From Clostridia bacterium (GTDB lineage: Bacteria > Bacillota > Clostridia > Christensenellales > Aristaeellaceae), in assembly GCA_017448975.1 (NCBI GenBank), contig JAFSKN010000054.1, forward strand, positions 62,001-126,000: a DNA stretch of 64,000 nucleotides. Direction: 5' to 3'. The stretch's first letter is position 1; each line of letters opens with the position of its first letter. This document shows positions 1 through 8,026 of this stretch, in pieces. Below the pieces are notes generated by a model. That model searched no databases. It had not been told where the DNA came from and saw nothing but the letters and a program-made list of their open reading frames with translations. The position numbers and the translations under genes are program-made.

Positions 1-1709
1 AATTCAAGGACTGTCATACCCGCTTCTTCCTTTACTTTTCGTCCTGCGCGTCGGATTCGTTCTTTGCCTATTTCACATATATTATGTGGCGCATGAATGC
101 TGTCTAATAAAGCTACTGCATTCTTTGCAACCTTCTTTGCATTATCACTACTTGCTTTCTCGGGATCGATGATCTCTGGCAATTGAACGAGAATAAAACG
201 ACGCTGACCTTGATCGAACATATTCTCCTGTATAACAGCATGCGCTGTAGTACCTGAGCCTGAGAAGAAGTCAAGGATTATATCATTTTCGGATGTAATC
301 CTCTTGATCAGATAACTTAGAAGACTGACTGGCTTGGGATACGAAAAAGGTTTTGCAGTAAACAAGTTGTCAATATCGTCATTCCCTTTAGCAGTGAAGA
401 ATTTCTTATCCGTCCATATCGTCGAAATACCAGCACCAGCCGTTTTATAATCCTTGATCTCGATAGTGGGAATTCTCGGGTTATTACTAATACGATAGGT
501 TGTCAATTCACCAGATAGTATTTTCTGAATAATGCCTTCCGACAAATACTGAATTCCGTAAGGTTGAGATGTTTTATCTATAGCTGTTTGAATTACTTTG
601 ATGTATCCTTTTGCATAATCACTTAGAAGACGATTTGGAATTAATCGCCATACGCATTGCTCACCCTTCGCAGATATTGGCCAGATAGCTGTTACACCTG
701 ATGGAACATCATCAGTTTTATACACGAAATCTCCCAGTGCCCCTTGATAAGATCCATCATCTATTCTTTCCTGAAGACTTTTTCCGCAACCGACTATACA
801 TCCTTCATCATCAACATAAATTGGATAGGCTTGATTTGGTCTCTGAATCTGATTGAATGTTGCAAGAGTCATACCGTGATATGGTGAAGCATACTCTTTC
901 ATATCTTCTTCAGTGGGAATTGGGGCAAATTCCTTCGGCGCAATAAAAACCAAATACTCATGTGTGATGTTAAAACCACTATTCGGTTTTCCACCTGATG
1001 TCTGAATGGTAACGGCCATTACTTGCTTGTTGCTAAACAGATGCTCACAAAGCATAACTAAATTATGAACCTCATGATATCCAATGCTTATAATGAGAAC
1101 ACCATCTTCAGATAACAGGTTCTTTGCTACACGTAGTCTCGGATAAACCATATTTAACCAGTCCGTATGAAACCGCCCGTTGCTTTCCGTATTCTGTTCC
1201 AGCCGGTTCCCCTGATCGTCAAACTGGCCGCTGCGTTCCAGATAGCCTTCGGCGTCCTCGGCAAAATCATCCTCATACACAAAATCATTACCCGTGTTGT
1301 ACGGCGGGTCAATATAAATCATCTTCACTTTGCCAAGATAGGTTTCCTGCAACAGCTTCAGCACATCCAGGTTATCCCCCTCGATGTACAGGTTTTCGCT
1401 GTCCCACCCGCCGGGCGTGCCGTCCTTGCCCACGCTCTCCGCCCGCACAGGCCGCAGCGTCGCCGCGATGGGCGCGTTCGCCGCCAGCATCGCCTTCTTT
1501 TTATCCGGCCATGTGAACTGATACCGCTCCTCCCGGCCTTCCACCACATGGGCGGAAATCTCCTGCATCAGCACGTCCTTGTCAATGGCACGGACAACCT
1601 CGCCCGTTTCAGGGTCAATCGTTTCCGTCACGGCATTGGGAAATAAAGCCGCCAGCTTTTTATAGTTTTCATCCGCCAAATTTGGCGTGTGCATTCTCAT
1701 TTTTTTCAT
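1..1709 (-). CDS. Type III-like site-specific DNA adenine methyltransferase (Mod), C-terminus beyond window
   Basis: This reading frame is open from an ATG at 1709 to the window edge, giving 569 codons of a longer protein, and has a ribosome binding site (GGAGG) 8-12 bases upstream. Motif IV DPPYNTG lies at about residue 134. The AdoMet-binding motif DFFSGSGTT lies at about residue 480. That order, catalytic motif first, is the beta class typical of type III Mod subunits, which methylate adenine and contain the target-recognition region between the motifs. It is the last visible gene of the leftward operon that starts with the helicase at 7017, and a Res endonuclease gene would be expected to the left. 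Base composition changes abruptly inside the gene at about 1150. Confidence 0.85.
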   Translation of the reverse strand, partial: MKKMRMHTPNLADENYKKLAALFPNAVTETIDPETGEVVRAIDKDVLMQEISAHVVEGREERYQFTWPDKKKAMLAANAPIAATLRPVRAESVGKDGTPGGWDSENLYIEGDNLDVLKLLQETYLGKVKMIYIDPPYNTGNDFVYEDDFAEDAEGYLERSGQFDDQGNRLEQNTESNGRFHTDWLNMVYPRLRVAKNLLSEDGVLIISIGYHEVHNLVMLCEHLFSNKQVMAVTIQTSGGKPNSGFNITHEYLVFIAPKEFAPIPTEEDMKEYASPYHGMTLATFNQIQRPNQAYPIYVDDEGCIVGCGKSLQERIDDGSYQGALGDFVYKTDDVPSGVTAIWPISAKGEQCVWRLIPNRLLSDYAKGYIKVIQTAIDKTSQPYGIQYLSEGIIQKILSGELTTYRISNNPRIPTIEIKDYKTAGAGISTIWTDKKFFTAKGNDDIDNLFTAKPFSYPKPVSLLSYLIKRITSENDIILDFFSGSGTTAHAVIQENMFDQGQRRFILVQLPEIIDPEKASSDNAKKVAKNAVALLDSIHAPHNICEIGKERIRRAGRKVKEEAGMTVLE

Positions 1710-1732
1710 GAGATTAGCCTCCAATTTTTCTT

Positions 1733-2290
1733 TCATTCGTTACCTTCATTAGTGACAGATTCTTCGATTTCTTCTGTTTCTGTTTGCAATGGAGGCGGCA
1801 ACTTAATTAACCGGTTAATAATGTAAACGACTTTTCTGCAATGAATTATTTCTTCAAATACCTCCTTAAACTTCTCCAAATTATCTATTTCAATATGTTT
1901 TTGCAGAGATGCCTCTTCAGCAATTGTCGGCTCAATCAATAAAGAAGCAGGTAGGGTATCGTTACAAGTTATCTGGAACAATGACAACTCATATTTATGT
2001 ATATCATCAACAATTAGGAATTCATACGTTTTCTTTTTATACAGATTTGATGCATCTGTAGCATCCTTGCTGAGCGTGGCATGATAGTGACCATTTGTAA
2101 TCCCACCGAAAGCATCTGCCAGAGTTGCAGCTACGTCTTTCCAGGAAACTCCCGCACGTACTAACACAGCTGTTAGTTTTCCTTCAGTTGCTTGTGCAAG
2201 CTCGGCCGCTTGTTGCCGGATAAAATCAATTACAGGTTGAGAAGGAAGTTCATTTTGATTGGAAATAATCCATATTGTTTCCTTCGCCAT
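1733..2290 (-). CDS. Unrecognised 185-residue protein in the defence operon
   Basis: I do not recognise this protein. It begins MAKETIWIIS, has no signal peptide or membrane segment, is mixed alpha/beta in character, and ends in a Glu-rich tail (ETEEIEES). Its start codon directly follows the stop of the upstream nuclease gene with no spacer, and a GGAGGA ribosome binding site sits inside the end of that gene, so the two are translationally coupled. The methyltransferase starts 23 bases downstream. The gene is AT-rich like the nuclease. An immunity, sensor or nuclease-partner role would fit the context, but nothing in the sequence shows it. Confidence 0.75.
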   Translation of the reverse strand: MAKETIWIISNQNELPSQPVIDFIRQQAAELAQATEGKLTAVLVRAGVSWKDVAATLADAFGGITNGHYHATLSKDATDASNLYKKKTYEFLIVDDIHKYELSLFQITCNDTLPASLLIEPTIAEEASLQKHIEIDNLEKFKEVFEEIIHCRKVVYIINRLIKLPPPLQTETEEIEESVTNEGNE

Positions 2291-3139
2291 TTATGGTTCC
2301 TCCTTATTAATAAGTTCAAAGGTTATTGGAAGGTGATCACTTATAACCTTTTTGGGTATATTGCCATTAGTCAATAAATCATTTCCTATTTTGCTCACGA
2401 TTTGCAGTGAATCAGGACAAAAATATGATAACAGAGAGTGTTTTATAAGCACCTGATCAAAACAAAACCATTGAGGTGCTACTTGTTGATAAAAAAATGT
2501 ACCTCTCGGCTGACTTGCAGATTTAGCATCATGATAAACGAGCATCATTGGATTATAAAATAAATCACGTGTTTCTCCATGCAAAGTACGGGAGGTAAAG
2601 CGCATTTGGTGCCTGAATAATTTTGCATTGAAACCTGAAAACTCTATCATAGGAGCATCATACGGATTCATGTTATAATCTCCAATAACTATGGTTCTCT
2701 TGTCGTTATACTTTTCCTCCATTCGAGCTATTGCACTTAGTGCCCGAGAAATATCCGCACGTTGACCTTCGCAGTAATTTGGATCGGATCGGGACGTTAA
2801 ATGCACTACAACAAGATTAATTCCAAGGGGCTCGATCCTAAGGAGGCAGAATCTGCTGTCTTCTTTATAATAATACTGTGTGGTAACTGCTGTATCTTTG
2901 ACAAACACTTGAATATCACCCTGCTTTGCTCGATTATCGATATGTTCAACAAGATGATATCCAGAGTTGGCCATAAGTTCCATATTACTTGGAGCCTCAC
3001 ATACAGCAATAACGCTAAAATCCTCGCTAATTCCAAGATTAATAATGCGGTCAATATTTTTCTGTACACGATGGACGTTCCAAAAAGCAAATCCAACTAT
3101 ATTACTGATACCATACACCCCCTTTCGTTTACCAAGCAT
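2291..3139 (-). CDS. Endonuclease/exonuclease/phosphatase (EEP) family nuclease in the defence operon
   Basis: The 282-residue protein carries the full set of EEP-fold signatures: the N-terminal FWNV segment, a metal-binding Glu in VCEAP, the HLTS segment, GDYNMNP with catalytic Asp and Asn, a central CFDQVLI and a C-terminal SDHLPI with the Asp-His pair. EEP enzymes are metal-dependent nucleases or phosphatases; DNA cleavage is the likely activity here given the neighbours. There is no signal peptide, so it is cytoplasmic. It starts 5 bases after the DUF4391 gene and has no strong ribosome binding site of its own, suggesting coupling. The gene is AT-richer than the helicase and DUF4391 genes, so it may have been added to the operon later. 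Confidence 0.85.
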   Translation of the reverse strand: MLGKRKGVYGISNIVGFAFWNVHRVQKNIDRIINLGISEDFSVIAVCEAPSNMELMANSGYHLVEHIDNRAKQGDIQVFVKDTAVTTQYYYKEDSRFCLLRIEPLGINLVVVHLTSRSDPNYCEGQRADISRALSAIARMEEKYNDKRTIVIGDYNMNPYDAPMIEFSGFNAKLFRHQMRFTSRTLHGETRDLFYNPMMLVYHDAKSASQPRGTFFYQQVAPQWFCFDQVLIKHSLLSYFCPDSLQIVSKIGNDLLTNGNIPKKVISDHLPITFELINKEEP

Positions 3140-3144
3140 TTACT

Positions 3145-3747
3145 CTACAAGTGACAGCGAAGTTTTTCGATTTTTTTCTTATATTCAAGTTTCTTTTTGG
3201 GCTGTTTCTCCGTCCAAGCTATCTTTTCCAGTTTGGTGATTTCCTTCTCCAGTTTCTGCCGCTTTTGTTGGGCGGCCAATTGTTCGTCCAGCGTCTGCCC
3301 CTGGGCCACTTCCACCCCGGCAACATTTGCCACGATGTTTTCCCAAATTTTATCCAAATCCAGTCCGTCCAGCGTTACTTTCAGGGCGTCAGGCGCAGCC
3401 CAGGGGCCAAGGATCAGGTGGGTCTGCCATACGGAAAGGGACTGCTTTCCTTCGCATTCTAACACAAGCAATAGCTTCTGACGAAATATTTTCGTCAGAA
3501 AAGCAATATTTTGCTTGTCGAAATCTTTCCGTTTCAGTTCCACCAGTAAAACAAAGAAAGAGTTGATGTTTTCACCCATCGCAATGTTGACCGAAACGGG
3601 AGAAACTTCATTTGTCAGCGTGATACGCGCAATATCGGCGTCAAAGCTCTTGCGGCGCTCCGTACTCATTTCCGCGCCGAAATGCTCGAAAACTTTTTTC
3701 TTTGTAATTACCTTGTATATCTCTGTCCCTGCCGGAAGCCCCAACAT
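3145..3747 (-). CDS. DUF4391 family protein
   Basis: This 200-residue protein resembles the DUF4391 family, which I know as a companion of helicase and methyltransferase genes in type III-like restriction clusters. It begins MLGLPAGTEIYKVITKK, where the LP-x-x-T-x-x-x-K pattern is typical. A compact central domain follows, and from about residue 150 a charged Gln/Lys/Glu-rich stretch looks like a coiled coil. No enzyme motif is visible. It lies 39 bases after the helicase, on the same strand, in a gap that holds a short AATTACGAATTACG-like repeat. Its function is unknown; a structural or adaptor role for the helicase is a guess from gene order. Confidence 0.75.
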   Translation of the reverse strand: MLGLPAGTEIYKVITKKKVFEHFGAEMSTERRKSFDADIARITLTNEVSPVSVNIAMGENINSFFVLLVELKRKDFDKQNIAFLTKIFRQKLLLVLECEGKQSLSVWQTHLILGPWAAPDALKVTLDGLDLDKIWENIVANVAGVEVAQGQTLDEQLAAQQKRQKLEKEITKLEKIAWTEKQPKKKLEYKKKIEKLRCHL

Positions 3748-3757
3748 ATTCCCATCT

Positions 3758-3787
3758 CCAATTACGCATTACAAATTACGAATTGCT
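3758..3787. repeat. Short direct repeat between helicase and DUF4391 genes
   Basis: Two imperfect copies of AATTACGNATTAC-like sequence fill the gap between the helicase stop codon and the DUF4391 ribosome binding site. It looks like one arm of a simple-sequence palindromic element. The matching second arm is not present here. Confidence 0.4.
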
Positions 3788-6700
3788 CATTTCACCACCA
3801 GGAAGCAAATCAGCTCAAAATCGTCCAGCCCCTTGATTCTCCCGGACAGAAAGCTGACCTGGCTGCCTTTGAGGAAACTGTCAATATCGCTTTCCTCCTT
3901 GACGTGAATGATGGAATCAATGGCGTCGGACAGCAGTTCGGAGTACAGCTCCATGTCCCGTCCGTCTTTCGTTTCCCGATTGAAAGCGCGGCACAGCGCC
4001 TTGTCTGGTTCGGAATGTCCCTTGCAGATCAGCCGCATCCGATCCAGCAGCTCCTTCGGGCTCAGGTGATCGCAGACCACTTCGCCGTTCTCTCCGATAT
4101 ATACCATATAAAACGGATGCAGTCGGTTCTGGTTGCCGATGTTCACATCATTGCTGATGTTTCGCAGGACGAAGATCACCCCGGGCGGCATATCATCCGT
4201 GGCGGATACGACGGCATGCATCCCGTGGGGCGCGTGCTCCACGTCGTCATGGTGCTTGATATATTCCAGCAGGTCAAGCCGGAACTCGTTCAGGCCCAAA
4301 TCCATGATGGATATGCCGCTTTGCATATCCTCTATATCCACCACTTCTTCCATCAGCCGCTTGAGCTGCTGGCGGCGATATTCCAAATCGCCCTTTTCCT
4401 CCAAATCAATAAGGTTATCGTCGCCGGTGGAGGTCATGACGGAAATTTTCATGCGGGTCTCCACCCGGTCTTTCAGGTTGATATACTCGTCCAAATCCAT
4501 GTCCGGCCAGAAATTCACCAACTGTATTTTGGCGTTACGAGAGCCGATACGGTCAATGCGACCGAAGCGCTGAATGATTCGCACGGGGTTCCAGTGAATA
4601 TCGTAATTCACCAGGAAATCACAGTCCTGCAAGTTTTGGCCTTCGGAAATACAGTCGGTGGCGATCAAAACGTCTATATCGTCCTTGCTGCCGGGCATCA
4701 GCAAATCCCGTCCCTTGGAAATGGGAGAGAAGCACGTAAGCACCGTATTCAAATCGCCGCTCAGCTTTGGAATGGTGGTTTTTCCGTCCACGCTTCCGGT
4801 AATCTCTGCGGAATGCAGATGGTAGCGTTCCATCACATAACGGCTGACGTTTTCATACAGGTAATCCGCCGTATCGGAAAAGGCCGTGAAAATGATGATT
4901 TTCTTGTTCCCCTCATTGATAGGGGCCGCCATTTTTTTATCAATGGCTTTAAACAGCGTTTGCAGCTTCGTATCGTAAATGGGGGTAATGTCGGCAACCA
5001 TAGAGGAAAGCAGTTCCAGATTGTCCCTGTCGCTGGTCAATTGATGCAGCCAGGATTTGTAATCCATATCTGCCAGGTCGATTTTCACTTTCTTCCCTAT
5101 CTGGAAAACGCCGCCGTTCTGGTCGTCATCATCAAATTCGGAAGCGTCCGAAATCTCCACCAGATCAAGAACGCAGGCCCCGCTGGTGTATTGTTCAATC
5201 GTCTGAATGGTTTGATCAATGAACTCCCGTATCCGGTCAAGCGTCAGCCGGAAGGAAAAGACTGAGCTTTCCAGCCGTTTCAGCAGGTTAATAGCCATCA
5301 AACGGCGGATGCCTTGCTCACGGCCCTGCATGGTCAGATGGGTCGCTTCTTCATCATCCACGTCCATATACTTGCCCAGTTTGGACGGCAGGATAAAATG
5401 TGACGGGGTGTAGACGGTCAGGTTCAGTTCATTCAAGAGCGTGTAAATATCATTGTAATTGATGGCGTTGTTTAAATCGGTCAGATGGGGACGGTATGCA
5501 ATCGGCTTGAGCCGTTCCGGGAATTTGCCAATTTCCGCAGTCGAATAGTATTTTTCGATATGGCGGCGGGAACGGGCAATGGTCACGCTGTCCAGCACTT
5601 CAAAGAAATCAAAGTCCAGCATTTTGAGCAGCGAGCCGGTGGTGCGCTGTTCCGGTTTCAGTTTACTCCAAGCATTGAAGGCTTTCTGCGCCTGCTTGAA
5701 TATCTCGTTGATCGGTTTGCTGGTATCCAGCCGTTCGTCAATGTATTCTGGATTCCCCTCGTAAGCAAGCGCAAGCTGATTCCGCAGATCAGTAAACCGA
5801 TTATTGACGGGGGTAGCGGAAAGCATCAGAACTTTTGTCTTTACACCCGTCTGGATCACTTTCCGCATCAGCGTTTGATAGCGGTTCTCCCGTTTCCCTT
5901 TATGCACGCCTTCGCCGCCTTCACCGTTGCGGAAGTTGTGGCTTTCATCAATCACGATCAAGTCATAGTTGCCCCAATTCAGCAAGTTCAGATCAAGACC
6001 GTTGGAAACGCCCCGTTCACGGGAAAGATCGGTATGATACAGCACATCATAGCGCAGGCGATCTGTAGCAATGGGATTATTGACGTAGTTTCCCTTATAG
6101 GTGCTCCAGTTTGCGGAAAGCTTCTTCGGGCACAGCACAAGCACGGATTTATTGCGGCCTTCGTAGTATTTGATGACGGCCAGGGCGGTAAAGGTTTTGC
6201 CCAAGCCTACGCTGTCCGCAAGGATGCAGCCGTTATACTTTTCCAGTTTGCTGATAATGGCTAATACAGCATCCCGCTGGAAATTGTAAAGCATGCTCCA
6301 AATTTTGCTTTGCTTAAAGCCTGTAGCTTCGTTGGGCAGAACGTCTTCCGATATGTCTTCCAGGAATTCATTGAAGATATTATAGAGGGTGTAAAAGTAT
6401 ATGAAGTCAGGCGAGTTTTCTCGGTAGGCCGTGGAAATGTTTTCTATAACAATTTCAGTTACGTCCTGCAAGCGCTTGCTGTCATTCCAAATCTCGTCGA
6501 ACAGCCGGATAAACTGTCTGCCGTTTTCAGTACTTTCAGTGCGCGTAACGATATTATAGGCATTGTTGCCGCGCTCGCAGCCTAAATCCACCGTCGTAAA
6601 TCCGCTCACTGGCATGAAGGTGCTTTCATCTACCGTCAGAAAGCCCATCATCTGTTCCTGCGTAATATTGGATTTGAAAGATACCTTTTTCCGTATCCAA

Positions 6701-7017
6701 TCCGCGCATTCTTTTGCGATTGCCCGCTGTGTCAATTCATTGCGCAGCTTTATTTCAAATTCTGTTCCATACAGACTGCGTTCGCGGGTCAATCGGGGGA
6801 TGAAGAATTCACGTTTTGCTTTGGGCGTTTTTTCTTCTATGAATGTGGGAGAGGTAAAAATGAACCGGACTTCCTCAACATGTTCGAGTTGGCGCTTCAG
6901 TTCCTGATAGGCATAAATAGAAAAGCAGGCAGCAGCGATGGACAGCTTGCTGCCCTTTTGAATGGTCTGTAACAGGTCATCCCGAACCGTTTGCGTAACA
7001 TTGTCCAGTATTTTCAT
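3787..7017 (-). CDS. SNF2/superfamily 2 helicase with N-terminal PLD-like domain
   Basis: This protein of about 1076 residues is an ATP-dependent DNA translocase of helicase superfamily 2. Visible motifs are Walker A (DSVGLGKT, about residue 267), motif II DESHNF (about 355), motif III LSATPVNN and motif VI QRFGRIDRIG (about 813). The first 180 or so residues look like the PLD-type domain often fused to such helicases, but I see no HxK catalytic motif, so it may not cut. I start it at the ATG at 7017, 6 bases after a GGGGG ribosome binding site, rather than at a TTG four codons upstream. It is the first gene of the leftward defence operon. Confidence 0.85.
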   Translation of the reverse strand: MKILDNVTQTVRDDLLQTIQKGSKLSIAAACFSIYAYQELKRQLEHVEEVRFIFTSPTFIEEKTPKAKREFFIPRLTRERSLYGTEFEIKLRNELTQRAIAKECADWIRKKVSFKSNITQEQMMGFLTVDESTFMPVSGFTTVDLGCERGNNAYNIVTRTESTENGRQFIRLFDEIWNDSKRLQDVTEIVIENISTAYRENSPDFIYFYTLYNIFNEFLEDISEDVLPNEATGFKQSKIWSMLYNFQRDAVLAIISKLEKYNGCILADSVGLGKTFTALAVIKYYEGRNKSVLVLCPKKLSANWSTYKGNYVNNPIATDRLRYDVLYHTDLSRERGVSNGLDLNLLNWGNYDLIVIDESHNFRNGEGGEGVHKGKRENRYQTLMRKVIQTGVKTKVLMLSATPVNNRFTDLRNQLALAYEGNPEYIDERLDTSKPINEIFKQAQKAFNAWSKLKPEQRTTGSLLKMLDFDFFEVLDSVTIARSRRHIEKYYSTAEIGKFPERLKPIAYRPHLTDLNNAINYNDIYTLLNELNLTVYTPSHFILPSKLGKYMDVDDEEATHLTMQGREQGIRRLMAINLLKRLESSVFSFRLTLDRIREFIDQTIQTIEQYTSGACVLDLVEISDASEFDDDDQNGGVFQIGKKVKIDLADMDYKSWLHQLTSDRDNLELLSSMVADITPIYDTKLQTLFKAIDKKMAAPINEGNKKIIIFTAFSDTADYLYENVSRYVMERYHLHSAEITGSVDGKTTIPKLSGDLNTVLTCFSPISKGRDLLMPGSKDDIDVLIATDCISEGQNLQDCDFLVNYDIHWNPVRIIQRFGRIDRIGSRNAKIQLVNFWPDMDLDEYINLKDRVETRMKISVMTSTGDDNLIDLEEKGDLEYRRQQLKRLMEEVVDIEDMQSGISIMDLGLNEFRLDLLEYIKHHDDVEHAPHGMHAVVSATDDMPPGVIFVLRNISNDVNIGNQNRLHPFYMVYIGENGEVVCDHLSPKELLDRMRLICKGHSEPDKALCRAFNRETKDGRDMELYSELLSDAIDSIIHVKEESDIDSFLKGSQVSFLSGRIKGLDDFELICFLVVK

Positions 7018-7082
7018 TCGTGCCCCCAATAGATTCTTGTCCGTTATGATACACGAAGATCAAAGATAGTTTTCCCTTCACG

Positions 7083-7111
7083 ATTATACCATAAAACCGC
7101 CATTTTGGGAA
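7083..7111 (-). promoter_or_regulatory. Promoter of the defence operon
   Basis: On the minus strand a perfect -10 (TATAAT, 7083-7088) is preceded by TGG, giving an extended -10. A weak -35 (TTCCCA, 7106-7111) lies 17 bases further upstream. Transcription would start near 7076 and give a leader of about 60 bases before the helicase start codon. Confidence 0.6.
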
Positions 7112-7210
7112 GTTCTTAGAGTATAGTTCTGATTGCCTGACAGAATACGCAATTAAGGTCATATGTTTTTTGTGGCGTGATATATGAACTTTCATTTTCC
7201 GCAAGTGGGG

Positions 7211-7282
7211 CTTTCTGATATCATTCCTGATAATCAGCAAGCAATGCTTTCCGATATCATGTTTGATAATCGGCAAGCAATG
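7211..7282. repeat. Tandem 36-bp direct repeat (two copies)
   Basis: Copies at 7211-7246 and 7247-7282 match at about 30 of 36 positions, each containing GATATCAT, TGATAATC and GCAAGCAATG. The unit is a multiple of three and one minus-strand frame stays open across both copies, but that frame lacks a good start and overlaps the helicase promoter and start. It lies between that promoter and the hairpin array. Confidence 0.75.
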
Positions 7283-7434
7283 TCCCGATGGCCAATAACT
7301 GCCATCGGTCGCTTGTTGGGGTGTACCCCAAGCCCCCAAGATCGCATGGTAAACCATGCGGCTGTGCGTTTTTTCAAAACGCTTCTGCACCCTGCGGGTG
7401 CCGGGGATGAATAACGGGAGAAATATACGATCAT
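7234..7434 (-). other. Possible small ORF (66 residues) across the hairpin array
   Basis: An ATG at 7434 on the minus strand follows a good ribosome binding site (GGAAGGAG) and opens a 66-codon frame that ends inside the tandem repeat. The protein (MIVYFSRYSS...) matches nothing I recognise, and most of its sequence is dictated by perfect inverted repeats. It may be a leader ORF or chance. Confidence 0.25.
7285..7401. repeat. Array of five consecutive perfect hairpins
   Basis: Five perfect inverted repeats follow one another: 7285-7308 (8-bp stem), 7316-7331 (6 bp, GGGG/CCCC), 7343-7360 (8 bp), 7366-7382 (7 bp, GCGTTTT) and 7387-7401 (6 bp, GCACCC). The whole stretch would fold on either strand. 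It lies upstream of the helicase promoter, so it is not in that leader. The rest of 7112-7572 shows no convincing gene apart from the small ORF noted here. Confidence 0.7.
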
Positions 7435-7573
7435 GGGCCTTGCTCCTTCCTTAATTCTTTTCCGTATTCTGAATTCATATTTTGTGAAAGAGGTTCCGTC
7501 TACAGGAGACACGGCATCTCGAATCGAGCGACAGAAAAAAATTCTATTTTATCAGGATACCAGTGAGATAAAA

Positions 7574-7601
7574 CGGTGCGAAGAAAAACTCCTCCGCACC
7601 G
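7574..7601 (-). terminator. Terminator after the excisionase-like gene
   Basis: A 7-bp stem (CGGTGCG/CGCACCG) is followed on the minus strand by TTTTATCT. It sits 32 bases beyond the stop codon of the leftward excisionase-like gene. Confidence 0.6.
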
Positions 7602-7632
7602 CGTGCCTCCGAAATCCGTTCCAATACAACCG

Positions 7633-7839
7633 TCAGGAGACTTTCCCGGTATCATCCTCATCTACCTGCAACCCATAGAACTTCTGCTTGAAATACGATG
7701 TGGGACACTTTCCAGATAAGGTGATATACCCTTCTGCTTTCAATTCCCGGTTTATTCCTTGAAGAATCTGATAGGCTTTACTCCTGCTGACGCCAAGAAT
7801 CTTTTGAACGTCATCGACGGTGACAAATTGCTTTTGCAT
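7633..7839 (-). CDS. Excisionase-like small DNA-binding protein
   Basis: The 68-residue protein begins with a helix-turn-helix of the excisionase/MerR-like type: TVDDVQKILGVSRSKAYQIL, followed by a basic stretch and a short C-terminal tail. Proteins of this size beside tyrosine integrases usually act as recombination directionality factors or small regulators. The gene is transcribed leftward from the consensus promoter at 7925-7953, divergently from the XRE repressor, and ends at the hairpin at 7574-7601. It could instead be a plain transcription factor; the context favours excisionase. Confidence 0.65.
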   Translation of the reverse strand: MQKQFVTVDDVQKILGVSRSKAYQILQGINRELKAEGYITLSGKCPTSYFKQKFYGLQVDEDDTGKVS

Positions 7840-7899
7840 ACGCTCCCTCCCTTCCGCTTGCTGTGTTCACCTCGTTTCATCCTTGTGCCAAACTGTACT

Positions 7900-7994
7900 A
7901 TACGAATTTTTAATACGCATTTTTATTATAAGTGGCAAAAATCTGTTTGTCAATAGAGGATTTCAAAAAATATGTACTTGAAATACGCATTTTT
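7900..7994. promoter_or_regulatory. Repeated operator of the island switch
   Basis: Three copies of ATACGMATTTTT lie at 7900-7911, 7913-7924 and 7983-7994. The second overlaps the start region of the leftward promoter. The third lies between the -35 and -10 of the rightward promoter. This is the layout expected for binding sites of the adjacent XRE repressor. Confidence 0.65.
7925..7953 (-). promoter_or_regulatory. Leftward consensus promoter for the excisionase-like gene
   Basis: On the minus strand, TTGACA (7948-7953) and TATAAT (7925-7930) are separated by exactly 17 bases, a perfect vegetative-sigma consensus. Confidence 0.85.
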
Positions 7995-8006
7995 CTGTGT
8001 TATACT
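7978..8006 (+). promoter_or_regulatory. Rightward promoter for the XRE repressor and integrase
   Basis: TTGAAA (7978-7983) and TATACT (8001-8006) are separated by 17 bases. One operator repeat fills most of the spacer, which suggests autoregulation by the repressor. Confidence 0.8.
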
Positions 8007-8026
8007 GTGTCCGAGGTGAATCAGTC

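Noticed and set aside
3682-5265. 527-codon plus-strand frame opposite the helicase.
   Set aside because: It is the reverse-strand shadow of the helicase gene, with no ribosome binding site and a composition typical of antisense frames.
6977-7390. 137-codon minus-strand frame with 12-residue repeats (HCLPIIKHDIGK type) over the tandem 36-bp repeat.
   Set aside because: It starts at a GTG with no ribosome binding site, crosses five perfect inverted repeats, the defence-operon promoter and the helicase start. The protein repeat is a by-product of the DNA repeat.
7211-7401. CRISPR-like array (36-bp unit, palindromic parts).
   Set aside because: Only two adjacent copies without spacers, and no cas genes.
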